Positions 15,747 to 25,368 of a DNA stretch of 64,000 bases are shown one piece after another (the stretch's first letter is position 1; each line of letters starts with the position of its first letter). The stretch is from the NCBI RefSeq assembly GCF_001458355.1, contig NZ_CYSA01000025.1:1-64000 (forward strand), read 5' to 3'. The position numbers were made by a program, and so were the translations under genes. The notes under the pieces are model-generated. The model searched no databases. It saw only the letters and a program-made list of their open reading frames with translations, and was not told where the DNA came from. Source of the DNA: Thalassovita gelatinovora. GTDB taxonomy: Bacteria > Pseudomonadota > Alphaproteobacteria > Rhodobacterales > Rhodobacteraceae.

Positions 15747-16304
15747 ATGTTCCATAAGAACCCTGCCCTGCCGGTGATCGGTACTGCGCTGACCGTTGCC
15801 ATGACGCTCGCGGGCTGCGCCGGACCGCGCAGCGCGGTGCAATCGCTGCCCTCGTCAGCGGCGCAATCGACCGAAGCGCTGGCGGTGACAAAGGACAATC
15901 TCGACGCGCTGTCGGGCAAACAGGTCGCACCGATGAATGCCATCGGTGACATGTTCAAACCGGCCCCCGCGCCGGTACAGATCACCGGGGTCGGCTATTC
16001 CCAGATCAGCGCCCAACCCGGCAAGACACTGAACGAACGCCGCTTGATGGCGATGCGGGCGGCGCGGTTGGACGCGATGCGCGACCTGACCGAACAGATC
16101 CACGGGATGCAGCTCAGCTCGAACACCACCATCCGCGATTCCGTCATCCGCAGCGACACCATGCGCGGCGTCGTCGATGGTGAAATCCGCGGCGCCAAGA
16201 CCCTGCGCATCATTCCCAAGGATTCCGACAGCTTTCAGGTCATTCTGGCGCTCGAACCCGATACCGTCGCCTATATCCTGCGGGCGGCCCGCGGTCGGGT
16301 GTAA
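15747..16304 (+). CDS. FlgP-like outer-membrane lipoprotein (LPP20 family)
   Basis: A 185-residue lipoprotein. The signal peptide ends in a lipobox (TLAGC, Cys about residue 26), and residues about 75-180 form an LPP20/FlgP-type domain (GVGYSQISAQPGKTLNERR, RAARLDAMRDLTEQIHG). In Vibrio and C. sphaeroides, FlgP is an outer-membrane basal-body ring component needed for motility. GAGGAG precedes the ATG. It is followed 3 bp later by the flgT-like gene, in the order expected for this flagellar type, and is transcribed from a sigma-54 promoter. Confidence 0.78.
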   Translation: MFHKNPALPVIGTALTVAMTLAGCAGPRSAVQSLPSSAAQSTEALAVTKDNLDALSGKQVAPMNAIGDMFKPAPAPVQITGVGYSQISAQPGKTLNERRLMAMRAARLDAMRDLTEQIHGMQLSSNTTIRDSVIRSDTMRGVVDGEIRGAKTLRIIPKDSDSFQVILALEPDTVAYILRAARGRV

Positions 16305-16307
16305 ATC

Positions 16308-17411
16308 ATGAAACGCTGGCCGCTCACCCTGCTTCTGGCGCTGATCTATCTGATCGGCCTACCGCTTGCGGCCTCCGCTCAGGCGGTCTGGGTCGAAGTG
16401 ATCGGCCACGCCGTCGCGGCCAACGCCAAGGACAAGCCCGCCGCGCGTCGCCGTGCGCTGGCCGATGCACTGATCGCGGCCGGCATGGCCGGCGGCGTCA
16501 GCATGAAAGGCCATACCGTGGTTGATCGGGGCCGCGTGGTGCGCGACCTGACCATGATGCGCGCCGCCGGGCGGGTGCTGCGCTATGACAATCTAGGCGA
16601 AGCCTGGGGCGGCAATACCATTCAGATCCGCCTGCGCGCGCTGGTCGCGCCGCTCGAAGGGCCCGCTTGCGGGGCCCGCCGTCATCTGGTGCTGGTGGCG
16701 CTGCCGCCCGATATCCGGGTATCGCCCAACGCCCCCGCCTGGGCGGCGCAACTGGGGGCCGAACTGTACAACGACGCGCTGGCGCGGCTTGATCGCAAAC
16801 GCTCGGTCACGCTCGACAAGGTGCTGGCGCGGGGGCAGAAACCGATTTCCAGCACCAAGAACACCTCGATGTCCTATGCCTCCCTGACCCGCGGCGATGT
16901 CCGGCTGCAAGGCGGTGATACCCAATTGGCGACCTGGTTCGACATCAATACCGAATATGGCGATGGCAAAGGCCGTCAACTGGTGATACGGGTGCAGATT
17001 CAACTGATCGAAGGCACCGGCCAGATCACCGAACGCACCCTGTCCAACGCGGTGAAAATCCCCGGCTCCGGCCCGATCTCCTCGGCTCTGGGTGCAAAGC
17101 GCCCCAAGTTGAAATCCCAACTGGCCAAGGGCTATAGCGAAATACTCGAAGGGCTGATCGATCTGGCCACCTGTACCCCGGTCGCGGCCCATGTGGTCCG
17201 TTCGGGCGGCAAGCTCAGCGTGCCGGTCGGCAGCCGTCAGGGGCTGACCCGCGGCGCATTGGCCTTCACCGAAAACCCCGCTTCGGATTTCGAGGCGCTA
17301 GAAATCATCAAACTGGGCCGCGACAGCGCGGTGCTGCGCCCGCTCGACCCGGCGATGAACACCTCCGTCTTCGATGGCCGCATGGTGCGTTTCGTGGATG
17401 CGGGCAAATGA
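16308..17411 (+). CDS. FlgT-like flagellar assembly protein
   Basis: A 367-residue periplasmic protein with a signal peptide ending near residue 25 (AASAQA). The N-terminal FlgT domain (about 25-115: VIGHAVAANAKDKPAARRRAL, VRDLTMMRAAGRVL) is followed by the middle domain (about 120-285) and a C-terminal part. FlgT builds the H ring around the LP ring and is required for motor function in Vibrio and C. sphaeroides. It overlaps flgA by 4 bp (ATGA), so translation is probably coupled. Pairwise identity to known FlgT cannot be given here; the assignment rests on domain pattern plus context. Confidence 0.72.
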   Translation: MKRWPLTLLLALIYLIGLPLAASAQAVWVEVIGHAVAANAKDKPAARRRALADALIAAGMAGGVSMKGHTVVDRGRVVRDLTMMRAAGRVLRYDNLGEAWGGNTIQIRLRALVAPLEGPACGARRHLVLVALPPDIRVSPNAPAWAAQLGAELYNDALARLDRKRSVTLDKVLARGQKPISSTKNTSMSYASLTRGDVRLQGGDTQLATWFDINTEYGDGKGRQLVIRVQIQLIEGTGQITERTLSNAVKIPGSGPISSALGAKRPKLKSQLAKGYSEILEGLIDLATCTPVAAHVVRSGGKLSVPVGSRQGLTRGALAFTENPASDFEALEIIKLGRDSAVLRPLDPAMNTSVFDGRMVRFVDAGK

Positions 17412-18151
17412 ACATTGCACGCGCCCTGACGCTGGCGCTGACGCTGGCCGCCACAACCGCCACGGCCACGCCCGATGGCGGCACGGGTCCGGCCTATCCC
17501 GACGGTATCGGCGGCGCTGACCTTACGCATCTGCTCGGCACCGCGCTGCAAAAGCGTGGCCTGTCGGCCGGGGGCAACATGTCGGCCGCCCGCAGCTTCC
17601 CGCCGTGTGATCACACCCCCGAAATCAGTCCGTCAAACGGATCCTGGGCGCTGATCCGGCTCAGCTGTAGCGCGCCGCGCCCCTGGATTCGCCACCTGCG
17701 CACCGATGCCCGTCCGGGCCCCACCCTGCGCGGCCCCCGCCCCGCCGCACCGGCCAAGACCGGCACGATGATCGCCACCCTCAGCCGCAGCCTGAAACGC
17801 GGTTCGGTGATCACCCAAGACGACATCGCCATGGTCCCCGCGGGCTCCGGCGCGGCGCTTGGCACCTTCACCGACCCTGCCGACCTGATTGGCCGCCGTT
17901 TGGTGACAAATGTTGCAGGGGGGCGCAAAATTCAGGCGCGGCAACTGGAACAAAATTGGCTGATCACCCGCGACACGCCGGTCGCAATCAGATTCAGCAA
18001 CAGCGCAATATCGATTAATATGCCGGGAATTGCCTTGGAAAACGGGCAGTTAGGCGAACTAATCAAAATCAGAAACAGCTCCAGTGGTCGCGTTCTCCGC
18101 GCCATCGTCGCCGGACCGCAGAAAGTGCAGATAATTGCTAAAACCAACTGA
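17408..18151 (+). CDS. flgA: Flagellar P-ring chaperone FlgA
   Basis: A 247-residue periplasmic protein that assists FlgI assembly into the P ring. A signal peptide (about 1-20) precedes an N-terminal domain. The SAF domain and C-terminal ChapFlgA part run from about residue 115 to the end (LKRGSVITQDDIAMVPAG, GRRLVTNVAGGRKIQ, LGELIKIRNSSSGRVLRAIV). Length is typical. It is the third gene of the sigma-54-driven operon, and the sigma-28-like promoter for flgM begins inside its last codons. Confidence 0.88.
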   Translation: MNIARALTLALTLAATTATATPDGGTGPAYPDGIGGADLTHLLGTALQKRGLSAGGNMSAARSFPPCDHTPEISPSNGSWALIRLSCSAPRPWIRHLRTDARPGPTLRGPRPAAPAKTGTMIATLSRSLKRGSVITQDDIAMVPAGSGAALGTFTDPADLIGRRLVTNVAGGRKIQARQLEQNWLITRDTPVAIRFSNSAISINMPGIALENGQLGELIKIRNSSSGRVLRAIVAGPQKVQIIAKTN

Positions 18152-18165
18152 ATCCCCGCCGTTAG
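18139..18165 (+). promoter_or_regulatory. Sigma-28 (FliA)-type promoter for flgM
   Basis: TAAA at 18139-18142, exactly 15 bp, then GCCGTTAG at 18158-18165. The consensus is TAAA-N15-GCCGATAA, so the -35 core and spacing are exact and the -10 matches 6 of 8. It ends about 40 bp before the flgM ATG. Confidence 0.65.
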
Positions 18166-18206
18166 TATATGCGAGAAATGACACTCATCGGACAGGAGAG
18201 AGAGCT

Positions 18207-18512
18207 ATGGTCGATCCGATCAAAATATCGTCCAACGCTTCAGCCACACGGCCTGTAACATCTGGTGCATCAGGGGCGAAAGCTTCGCCTGCTGCGCCTC
18301 AGAAAGCTGCGTCGGTTGCGGGGGCAAATACCGACGAAGTTAAACTGAGCGCAACCGCCAGTTCAGTGCCAAGCGAGCTGAAGGCTGGACCGCCGTTTGA
18401 CACAGAAATGGTCAATCGCATCAAGGGCCAGTTGTCGGAGGGAAATTATCCCGTCGACGTGGAAAAGATCACAGACAGTTTGTTTCAGGGCTATCTGGAA
18501 CTCGCAGGCTAA
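18207..18512 (+). CDS. flgM: Anti-sigma-28 factor FlgM
   Basis: A 101-residue protein. The N-terminal half is disordered and Ala/Ser/Thr-rich; the C-terminal half (about 50-97) carries the FlgM helices that bind FliA (TDEVKLSATAS, VNRIKGQLSEGNYPVDVEKI). It inhibits sigma-28 until it is exported through the completed hook. The start at 18207 is fixed by GGACAGGAGAG just upstream. A FliA-type promoter in front would give the classic feedback loop with the fliA gene 6 kb away. Confidence 0.88.
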   Translation: MVDPIKISSNASATRPVTSGASGAKASPAAPQKAASVAGANTDEVKLSATASSVPSELKAGPPFDTEMVNRIKGQLSEGNYPVDVEKITDSLFQGYLELAG

Positions 18513-18530
18513 CTGACTAAGGACGAATTC

Positions 18531-18896
18531 ATGACCACCGTTCAAATGATCCATCTCGGGGCCAGCGTCCTTCTTCTTGCAGCGGCTTTCGTGGTTCTGG
18601 GCTATCGCTTCAAGCTGCGCAAAGCCTATGCAACGCGTAACCGTTCAACGGTCGATCTGCTCGACGCGCTCGAAGACCGGCTTGACAGCCAGTTCCGGGC
18701 GCAGACCGCACTGATCGGCGATCAGAACAAAAAGATGGCCAAGATCGCCAACCAAGTCACCACCCTTGCGGATGAACGGCTGGTGGAACAGGCGATTTCG
18801 ATCGCCCGTATGGGCGGCGACCCTGAACATATCAGCACCTCGGTCGGGTTAAGCCTGGACGAAGCGCGTACGCTGCACCGCTACCGGCAGAACTGA
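18531..18896 (+). CDS. DUF2802-like membrane-anchored flagellar-cluster protein
   Basis: A 121-residue protein with one N-terminal membrane helix (about residues 7-25), a long coiled-coil-prone helix (about 38-85, LLDALEDRLDSQFRAQ) and a small C-terminal HTH-like unit (AISIARMGGDPEHISTSVGL). This resembles DUF2802 proteins found beside flagellar genes in gammaproteobacteria; function unknown. It starts 18 bp after flgM and is probably cotranscribed. A strong terminator follows. Confidence 0.65.
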   Translation: MTTVQMIHLGASVLLLAAAFVVLGYRFKLRKAYATRNRSTVDLLDALEDRLDSQFRAQTALIGDQNKKMAKIANQVTTLADERLVEQAISIARMGGDPEHISTSVGLSLDEARTLHRYRQN

Positions 18897-18921
18897 TTAA
18901 CCTACAAATCACTGCTGCATG

Positions 18922-18947
18922 AAGGGCCGGTTTTCCGGCCCTTTTTC
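18922..18947 (+). terminator. Rho-independent terminator of the flagellar operon
   Basis: The 9-bp stem AAGGGCCGG/CCGGCCCTT with a TTTT loop is followed directly by further T residues. It lies 26 bp after the DUF2802-like stop. Confidence 0.85.
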
Positions 18948-19007
18948 GCGTCTGCCCCTGCGGGACGGCACGACCTGAGCCACAGGGACCGGCAGAGGGG
19001 CCGCGGG

Positions 19008-21317
19008 TCAGTGCAATCTTCGCTGCACCGTTTCGGTCAGATCGGTCAACGAAAACGGCTTCGGCAAATAGGTCGAATTGGGGATTTCCCCTTGATCGCT
19101 GTCCAGCGCATCCTCGGCATAGCCTGAAATGAACACCACCCGCACTTCGGGCCGGGTTTTCAGCGCCTCGCGCACCCAGGTCGGGCCATCCTTGCCCGGC
19201 ATGATCACATCGGTCACGAACAGATCGACGCGCAGATTGGGGTCTGCCAGCATCTCCAGCGCTTCTTCACCATTGCCCGCCTCGATCACGCAATAGCCGC
19301 GCAACCTGAGCGCACGCGACGCGAAAGCGCGCACCGGCGCTTCGTCTTCGACCAGCAGGACAACCGCGTCGCCATGGATCAACGCCGGGGGCTCGGCGGG
19401 GATGGTTTCCGGCTTTGTCTCGGGCTCGGTTTCGTCGCGGAAATAGACCGGGAACATCAACGTAAACGTGGTGCCGCGCCCGACTTCGCTGTCGATAAAC
19501 ACATAGCCGCCGCTTTGCTTGACGATGCCGTAAACCGTCGACAGGCCCAATCCGGTGCCTTCGCCCGGCCGTTTGGTGGTGAAAAACGGTTCGAACACTT
19601 TCTTGCGCTTGTCCGCCGCGATACCGCACCCGTCATCGGACACCTCTATCGTCAGATACTCCCCCGCCGGGATCACAGCCCGGTCGCGTTCCATCGGTTC
19701 TTCCAACGCCTTATTGCAGGCTTCAATGCGGATTTCCCCCCCCCTCGGCATCGCATCGCGCGCGTTGACCACCAGGTTCATCAACACCTGTTCCAACTGC
19801 CGCCGATCCGCCCGGATGGTCCAAGGGGCCGGGTCATGGCGCAGCACCAGGTTGATCTTTTCCCCCACCAAACGGTTCAGCAGATGAGTCAGATCGGCCA
19901 GCGCGTTGCGAATGTCGATTTCGACCGGGCGCAGCGTCTGCTTGCGCGAAAACGCCAGCAATTGACCGACCAGCGCCGCCGCGCGGTTGGAATTCTGACT
20001 GATCTGAACCAGATCGGCATAATCGGGATCACTGTTTTCATGACGCAACAGTAACAGATCGCAATGGCCCGAAATCGCGGTCAGCAAGTTGTTGAAATCA
20101 TGCGCGATACCACCCGCCAATTCGCCAATGGCCTGCATCTTCTGGCTTTGCACGAATTGCGCTTCAAGGCTCTTTAGTTCGGTCGCATCATGCAAAACTG
20201 CAATCAACGCATTGCCCTTGGGGTCCAGGATCCGGTTCAGCGATATTTGTACGAACACGTCATGATCGGCCCGTTTCACCCGCAGGAATTCGGTGTTGTT
20301 CAATCCGTCCCCCGCCGCTGCTGCCGCCAACCAATCCACGATCGGGCGGCCCAACCCCGTGACCAGTTGCGGCAATTTCAGATCGTCGTCATCGTCCATG
20401 CATAACAGATCCCGCGCCAACCGGTTCGACCGCAGGATGGTGCCATCGCTGCCCAACCGCAGCACCGCCACCGGCAAGCCGTCAAAGGCGGCCTTGCCCG
20501 CATCAATGACCTGTTCTTCGTGGATCATCGGCAGGAAATAAACTTCCCGCTGGGCCCCGTGATGTTCCACTTCGTGGATCAGGCAATTGCGCGGCCCATC
20601 GGCCGATAGCGCCATGTTAAACCCGCCATCGCGCAGCGGCATATTGGGGAAAACGCTGCTCAGCGCCCGGGCCCGTTCGCCAACGAAATTTCGCGCGGCG
20701 TCGTTCATGAACAGGATCGTGTTGCCGCGCCCCACCGTCAGCATCGGCAATCCCGATCCGCTATGCGCCCGCGCCGGACCTATTCCGATATCTTCGATCC
20801 GCCACAGATAGCCGCCCGCCTCCATCCGGTGCACATTCAGCCGGATATGCCCTTTGCGGGTCACGATATCGTCGCTGGCGGTCTTCGCGACCTTGGCCTT
20901 TTGCTGCAACTGCGACAGGATCGCCGCCGGATGGGCAAAGACATCCTGCAACAGCGCTTCAATCGTGTCCGCCTTCGGCACGTCATACTGACGCCGCGCC
21001 GCCGGATTCAGATACAGCAGACGGCCCAGTTCGTCGGCAACGAAACTGGCTGCGATATCATGTTCGACGAAATCGGTAATATGGGTCAACATCCGGCGCC
21101 GGGACCGGGCCCGGATCCACTGCGCCAGCCCGATCATCAGCAGCGCCCACAGGATCGATGCCCCCGCAGCCGCCAGCACCGCGCCATAGATCGACCCGTT
21201 CATCGCCACCGCCACCGCAAGACACCCCAGCGCCAGCCCCAGCAACGCAATGCCGGTGCCCCGGTATCGAGCGATCCCGCGGACCGAACCGCCGGTCATG
21301 GATAGCGATTGCAACAC
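19008..21317 (-). CDS. cckA: Cell-cycle hybrid histidine kinase CckA
   Basis: A 769-residue hybrid kinase/phosphatase that controls phosphorylation of CtrA and CpdR through ChpT. Two membrane helices lie near residues 20-65; two PAS-like regions follow (about 85-385). HisKA has the His in [17 protein letters not shown], HATPase_c has [11 protein letters not shown] and [11 protein letters not shown], and the C-terminal receiver has the phosphoacceptor D in [12 protein letters not shown]. The H-D-F-N-N-L signature and full domain order identify CckA. The start is GTG 21317 with GAGAG upstream, or ATG 21299. A perfect CtrA box lies 48 bp upstream, suggesting feedback. Confidence 0.92.
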   Translation of the reverse strand: MLQSLSMTGGSVRGIARYRGTGIALLGLALGCLAVAVAMNGSIYGAVLAAAGASILWALLMIGLAQWIRARSRRRMLTHITDFVEHDIAASFVADELGRLLYLNPAARRQYDVPKADTIEALLQDVFAHPAAILSQLQQKAKVAKTASDDIVTRKGHIRLNVHRMEAGGYLWRIEDIGIGPARAHSGSGLPMLTVGRGNTILFMNDAARNFVGERARALSSVFPNMPLRDGGFNMALSADGPRNCLIHEVEHHGAQREVYFLPMIHEEQVIDAGKAAFDGLPVAVLRLGSDGTILRSNRLARDLLCMDDDDDLKLPQLVTGLGRPIVDWLAAAAAGDGLNNTEFLRVKRADHDVFVQISLNRILDPKGNALIAVLHDATELKSLEAQFVQSQKMQAIGELAGGIAHDFNNLLTAISGHCDLLLLRHENSDPDYADLVQISQNSNRAAALVGQLLAFSRKQTLRPVEIDIRNALADLTHLLNRLVGEKINLVLRHDPAPWTIRADRRQLEQVLMNLVVNARDAMPRGGEIRIEACNKALEEPMERDRAVIPAGEYLTIEVSDDGCGIAADKRKKVFEPFFTTKRPGEGTGLGLSTVYGIVKQSGGYVFIDSEVGRGTTFTLMFPVYFRDETEPETKPETIPAEPPALIHGDAVVLLVEDEAPVRAFASRALRLRGYCVIEAGNGEEALEMLADPNLRVDLFVTDVIMPGKDGPTWVREALKTRPEVRVVFISGYAEDALDSDQGEIPNSTYLPKPFSLTDLTETVQRRLH

Positions 21318-21364
21318 GTCAGCTCTCGTTCTGATTCTTCTCCCGCATTAGGCGCTGAGAGAAA

Positions 21365-21379
21365 TTAATCGACGATTAA
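21365..21379. promoter_or_regulatory. CtrA-type box TTAA-N7-TTAA upstream of cckA
   Basis: TTAA at 21365-21368 and 21376-21379 with seven bases between is a full CtrA consensus. It sits between the rsmB stop and the cckA start, overlapping the rsmB stop codon, about 48 bp before the cckA GTG. Confidence 0.6.
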
Positions 21380-22569
21380 CCCGAAATATTGCTACCTTTG
21401 ATTGCATCAAAGCCCGGACCAGTCAAGCAAGACAAGAAAAACCCGTCGCCTTCCGCCCCCGGCAGCCATTGGCGGCGCAGGGTCTCGGTCCAGCCGGGAT
21501 GCCGTTTCAAAAAATCCGTGACCTGATCGCCGTTTTCGCATTCAAGCAGCGAACAGGTGGCATAGGCCAATACCCCGTTTGCCGCCACCAGCCCCGCCGC
21601 CTGATCAAGAATATCGCGCTGCATCTCGGTCAGTTGCTGCAACTGCGCGGCGCTCAGCCGCCATTTGCCATCCGGGGCCCGGCGCCAACTGCCGCTGCCC
21701 GAACAGGGCGCATCGCACAGCACCAGATCGAAATCACCCTGCACATCTCCGGCAGGCAGCAGCGCAACTTCGACCCCGGCCCGCACCGCCCGATCGGGCA
21801 AATCGCGCAACCGGCCCTCATTGATGTCATGGGCGCTGAACCGCGCGTCAACCCGACCCGCCATCGCCAATGTCTTGCCGCCACCCCCGGCGCAATAATC
21901 CAGCACCCGCAGACCATCGGTCAGCGGCAAAGCATCGACCACCGCTTGGCTGGCCCCATCCTGCAATTCCACCAAACCGGTCTGAAACGCCTGCGACAGC
22001 GCCACTTTGCGCGCACCGGTTTCCACCAACAGCGCGGTATCGGACATCTCGACCGGGTGGGTTTCGATCCCTTCAGCGCTCAGCGCCGCGCGGGCTTGCG
22101 CGATGTCGCTTTTGCGCAGGTTCACCCGCAACATCACCGGCGCGCGCGTCTGCTGCGCCAGCGCTGCCGCCTCGGCCTGCGCGCCCAGACTGTCGCGCCA
22201 GATCGGTTCCAACCAGTCAGGTAAATCCAGCGCCGCCGCACCTTGCGCCGCATCACCGGAAACCAACTCAGCCTCGCTCAGCGGGTCGGGCGCATGGCCC
22301 TGACCGGAAAACAGATCCGCGATTTCAAGCTGCTGCGCCCGTGCCATGCCGATCATCAAGCCGCGCCCGGTCAATGCCCCGCCCAGCGCGGCATAGGACC
22401 GTTTGCACCGGATCGCATCGAACACGTGATCGCGGATCGCGGCGCGGTCCTTGGACCCGGCAAACCGCGACCGCCGCGCCCAGCCGGTCAAAGCCTTTTC
22501 CGCTGCCTCGCCATCAAGCCAGAGTTCAAGGATTTCCGCAGCGGCCTGTATCCGCGCCCCCGGTGTCAT
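21376..22569 (-). CDS. RsmB-type 16S rRNA (cytosine-5) methyltransferase
   Basis: A 397-residue RNA m5C methyltransferase of the RsmB/NOP2/Sun family. An N-terminal NusB-like helical domain (about 1-130) precedes the SAM-dependent domain, with motif I VLDYCAGGGGKTLAMAG, motif IV DAPCSGSGSWRR carrying one active Cys, and motif VI YATCSLLECEN carrying the catalytic Cys. By family it methylates C967 of 16S rRNA. It is upstream of cckA on the same strand, 58 bp apart, with the CtrA box in between. Confidence 0.88.
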   Translation of the reverse strand: MTPGARIQAAAEILELWLDGEAAEKALTGWARRSRFAGSKDRAAIRDHVFDAIRCKRSYAALGGALTGRGLMIGMARAQQLEIADLFSGQGHAPDPLSEAELVSGDAAQGAAALDLPDWLEPIWRDSLGAQAEAAALAQQTRAPVMLRVNLRKSDIAQARAALSAEGIETHPVEMSDTALLVETGARKVALSQAFQTGLVELQDGASQAVVDALPLTDGLRVLDYCAGGGGKTLAMAGRVDARFSAHDINEGRLRDLPDRAVRAGVEVALLPAGDVQGDFDLVLCDAPCSGSGSWRRAPDGKWRLSAAQLQQLTEMQRDILDQAAGLVAANGVLAYATCSLLECENGDQVTDFLKRHPGWTETLRRQWLPGAEGDGFFLSCLTGPGFDAIKGSNISG

Positions 22570-22663
22570 GGCGCGCTCGTTTCAAAACCCGGCCGCAAAC
22601 GGTGCAACCGGACGCCCCGAAAGGGTTTCATCCCATGCGCCGCCATATGGTCATGCTTTGCCA

Positions 22664-24178
<1,515 letters not shown>

Positions 24179-24243
24179 CTATTCAACCTTGCCGCCGCGT
24201 CCCATCGCCCCCAATCTGTCGGAAACCGCAAAAGGAAAACCAG

Positions 24244-25203
24244 ATGACCAAACACGGCTATGAAAGCGGGCGGCTCGACCTGCCCTTCGTCGGCATCGCC
24301 ACTTTCGGCAAACGCCCCTATCAGCCCGATTGGGACGCGCTCGATACCGATGTCGCCATCATCGGGGCCCCGTTCGACGCGGGCACCCAATGGCGTTCGG
24401 GTGCGCGGTTCGGTCCGCGTGCGGTGCGCGAAGCCTCGACGCTCTTTAGCTTCGGTCATGCTGGCGCCTATGATCACGAAGACGATGCCACCTACCTGCC
24501 CGGTTCGGTACGGATCACCGATATGGGCGACGCCGATATCGTCCATACCGACACCACCGGCAGCCATGCCAATATCGAAACCGCCGTCCGCGCGGCGCTG
24601 AAGGCCGACGCCCTGCCGGTGGTGATCGGGGGCGATCATTCGATCAACATTCCCTGCATCAATGCCTTTGACGATCAGGACGATTTCCACATCCTGCAAA
24701 TCGACGCCCATCTCGATTTCGTCGATGAACGCCACGGCGTCCGGTTCGGACACGGCAACCCGATGCGCCGCGCGGCGGAAAAACCCTATGTGACCGGGCT
24801 GACCCAGGTCGGCATCCGCAACGTGTCGTCGACCGCGAAAGAAGGCTATGACGCCGCCCGCGCGATGGGATCGGACATCCTGTCAGTGCGCCAGGCCCGC
24901 AAACTGGGGTCACAAGCCGTGGCCACCCGCATCCCCAAAGGCGCACGGGTCTATATCACCATCGATATCGACGGCTTCTGCCCTTCGATCGCACCGGGCA
25001 CCGGCACGCCCAGCCATGGCGGCTTTCTTTATTACGAAGTGCTGGAAATCCTGCAACAGGTGGCGCGTGATCACGACGTGATCGGCCTCGATCTGGTTGA
25101 AGTGGCCCCCGATTACGACCCCACCGGATCAACCGCGATCCTTGCCGCGCAATTGCTGCTCAACACGCTGGGATTCATTTTCCACGAACGCGGTTTTCGT
25201 TGA
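24244..25203 (+). CDS. Agmatinase/ureohydrolase family enzyme
   Basis: A 319-residue binuclear metal hydrolase of the arginase/agmatinase superfamily, which removes urea from a guanidino compound. Metal-binding motifs are GGDHS (about residue 122), DAHLD (about 153) and DIDGFCPS followed by PGTGTPSHGG (about 240-262); the two essential Asp of D-x-D are present. The usual agmatinase text has GLDP where this has GFCPS, so the true substrate (agmatine or another guanidino acid) is uncertain. It is divergent from guaB and upstream of a RamA-like gene. Confidence 0.85.
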   Translation: MTKHGYESGRLDLPFVGIATFGKRPYQPDWDALDTDVAIIGAPFDAGTQWRSGARFGPRAVREASTLFSFGHAGAYDHEDDATYLPGSVRITDMGDADIVHTDTTGSHANIETAVRAALKADALPVVIGGDHSINIPCINAFDDQDDFHILQIDAHLDFVDERHGVRFGHGNPMRRAAEKPYVTGLTQVGIRNVSSTAKEGYDAARAMGSDILSVRQARKLGSQAVATRIPKGARVYITIDIDGFCPSIAPGTGTPSHGGFLYYEVLEILQQVARDHDVIGLDLVEVAPDYDPTGSTAILAAQLLLNTLGFIFHERGFR

Positions 25204-25225
25204 ACCAACACAGCATAGCATAGCG

Positions 25226-25243
25226 CCCGCCCGTTGGGGCGGG
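25226..25243 (+). terminator. GC-rich hairpin after the agmatinase gene
   Basis: A 7-bp CCCGCCC/GGGCGGG stem with a GTTG loop, 22 bp after the stop. There is no T run, so termination would be weak or protein-assisted. Confidence 0.35.
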
Positions 25244-25368
25244 TGTCCTGCTCGCCGCAGAAGCCACCCCGAAAATGACGCGCCCCGACCCTGAATTGCC
25301 GTTCCGCGCCTCCCGCCCGGCATGGCACGCCCTATGCTGGTCCCACGCGAACCAGGCATGACCTCGAT

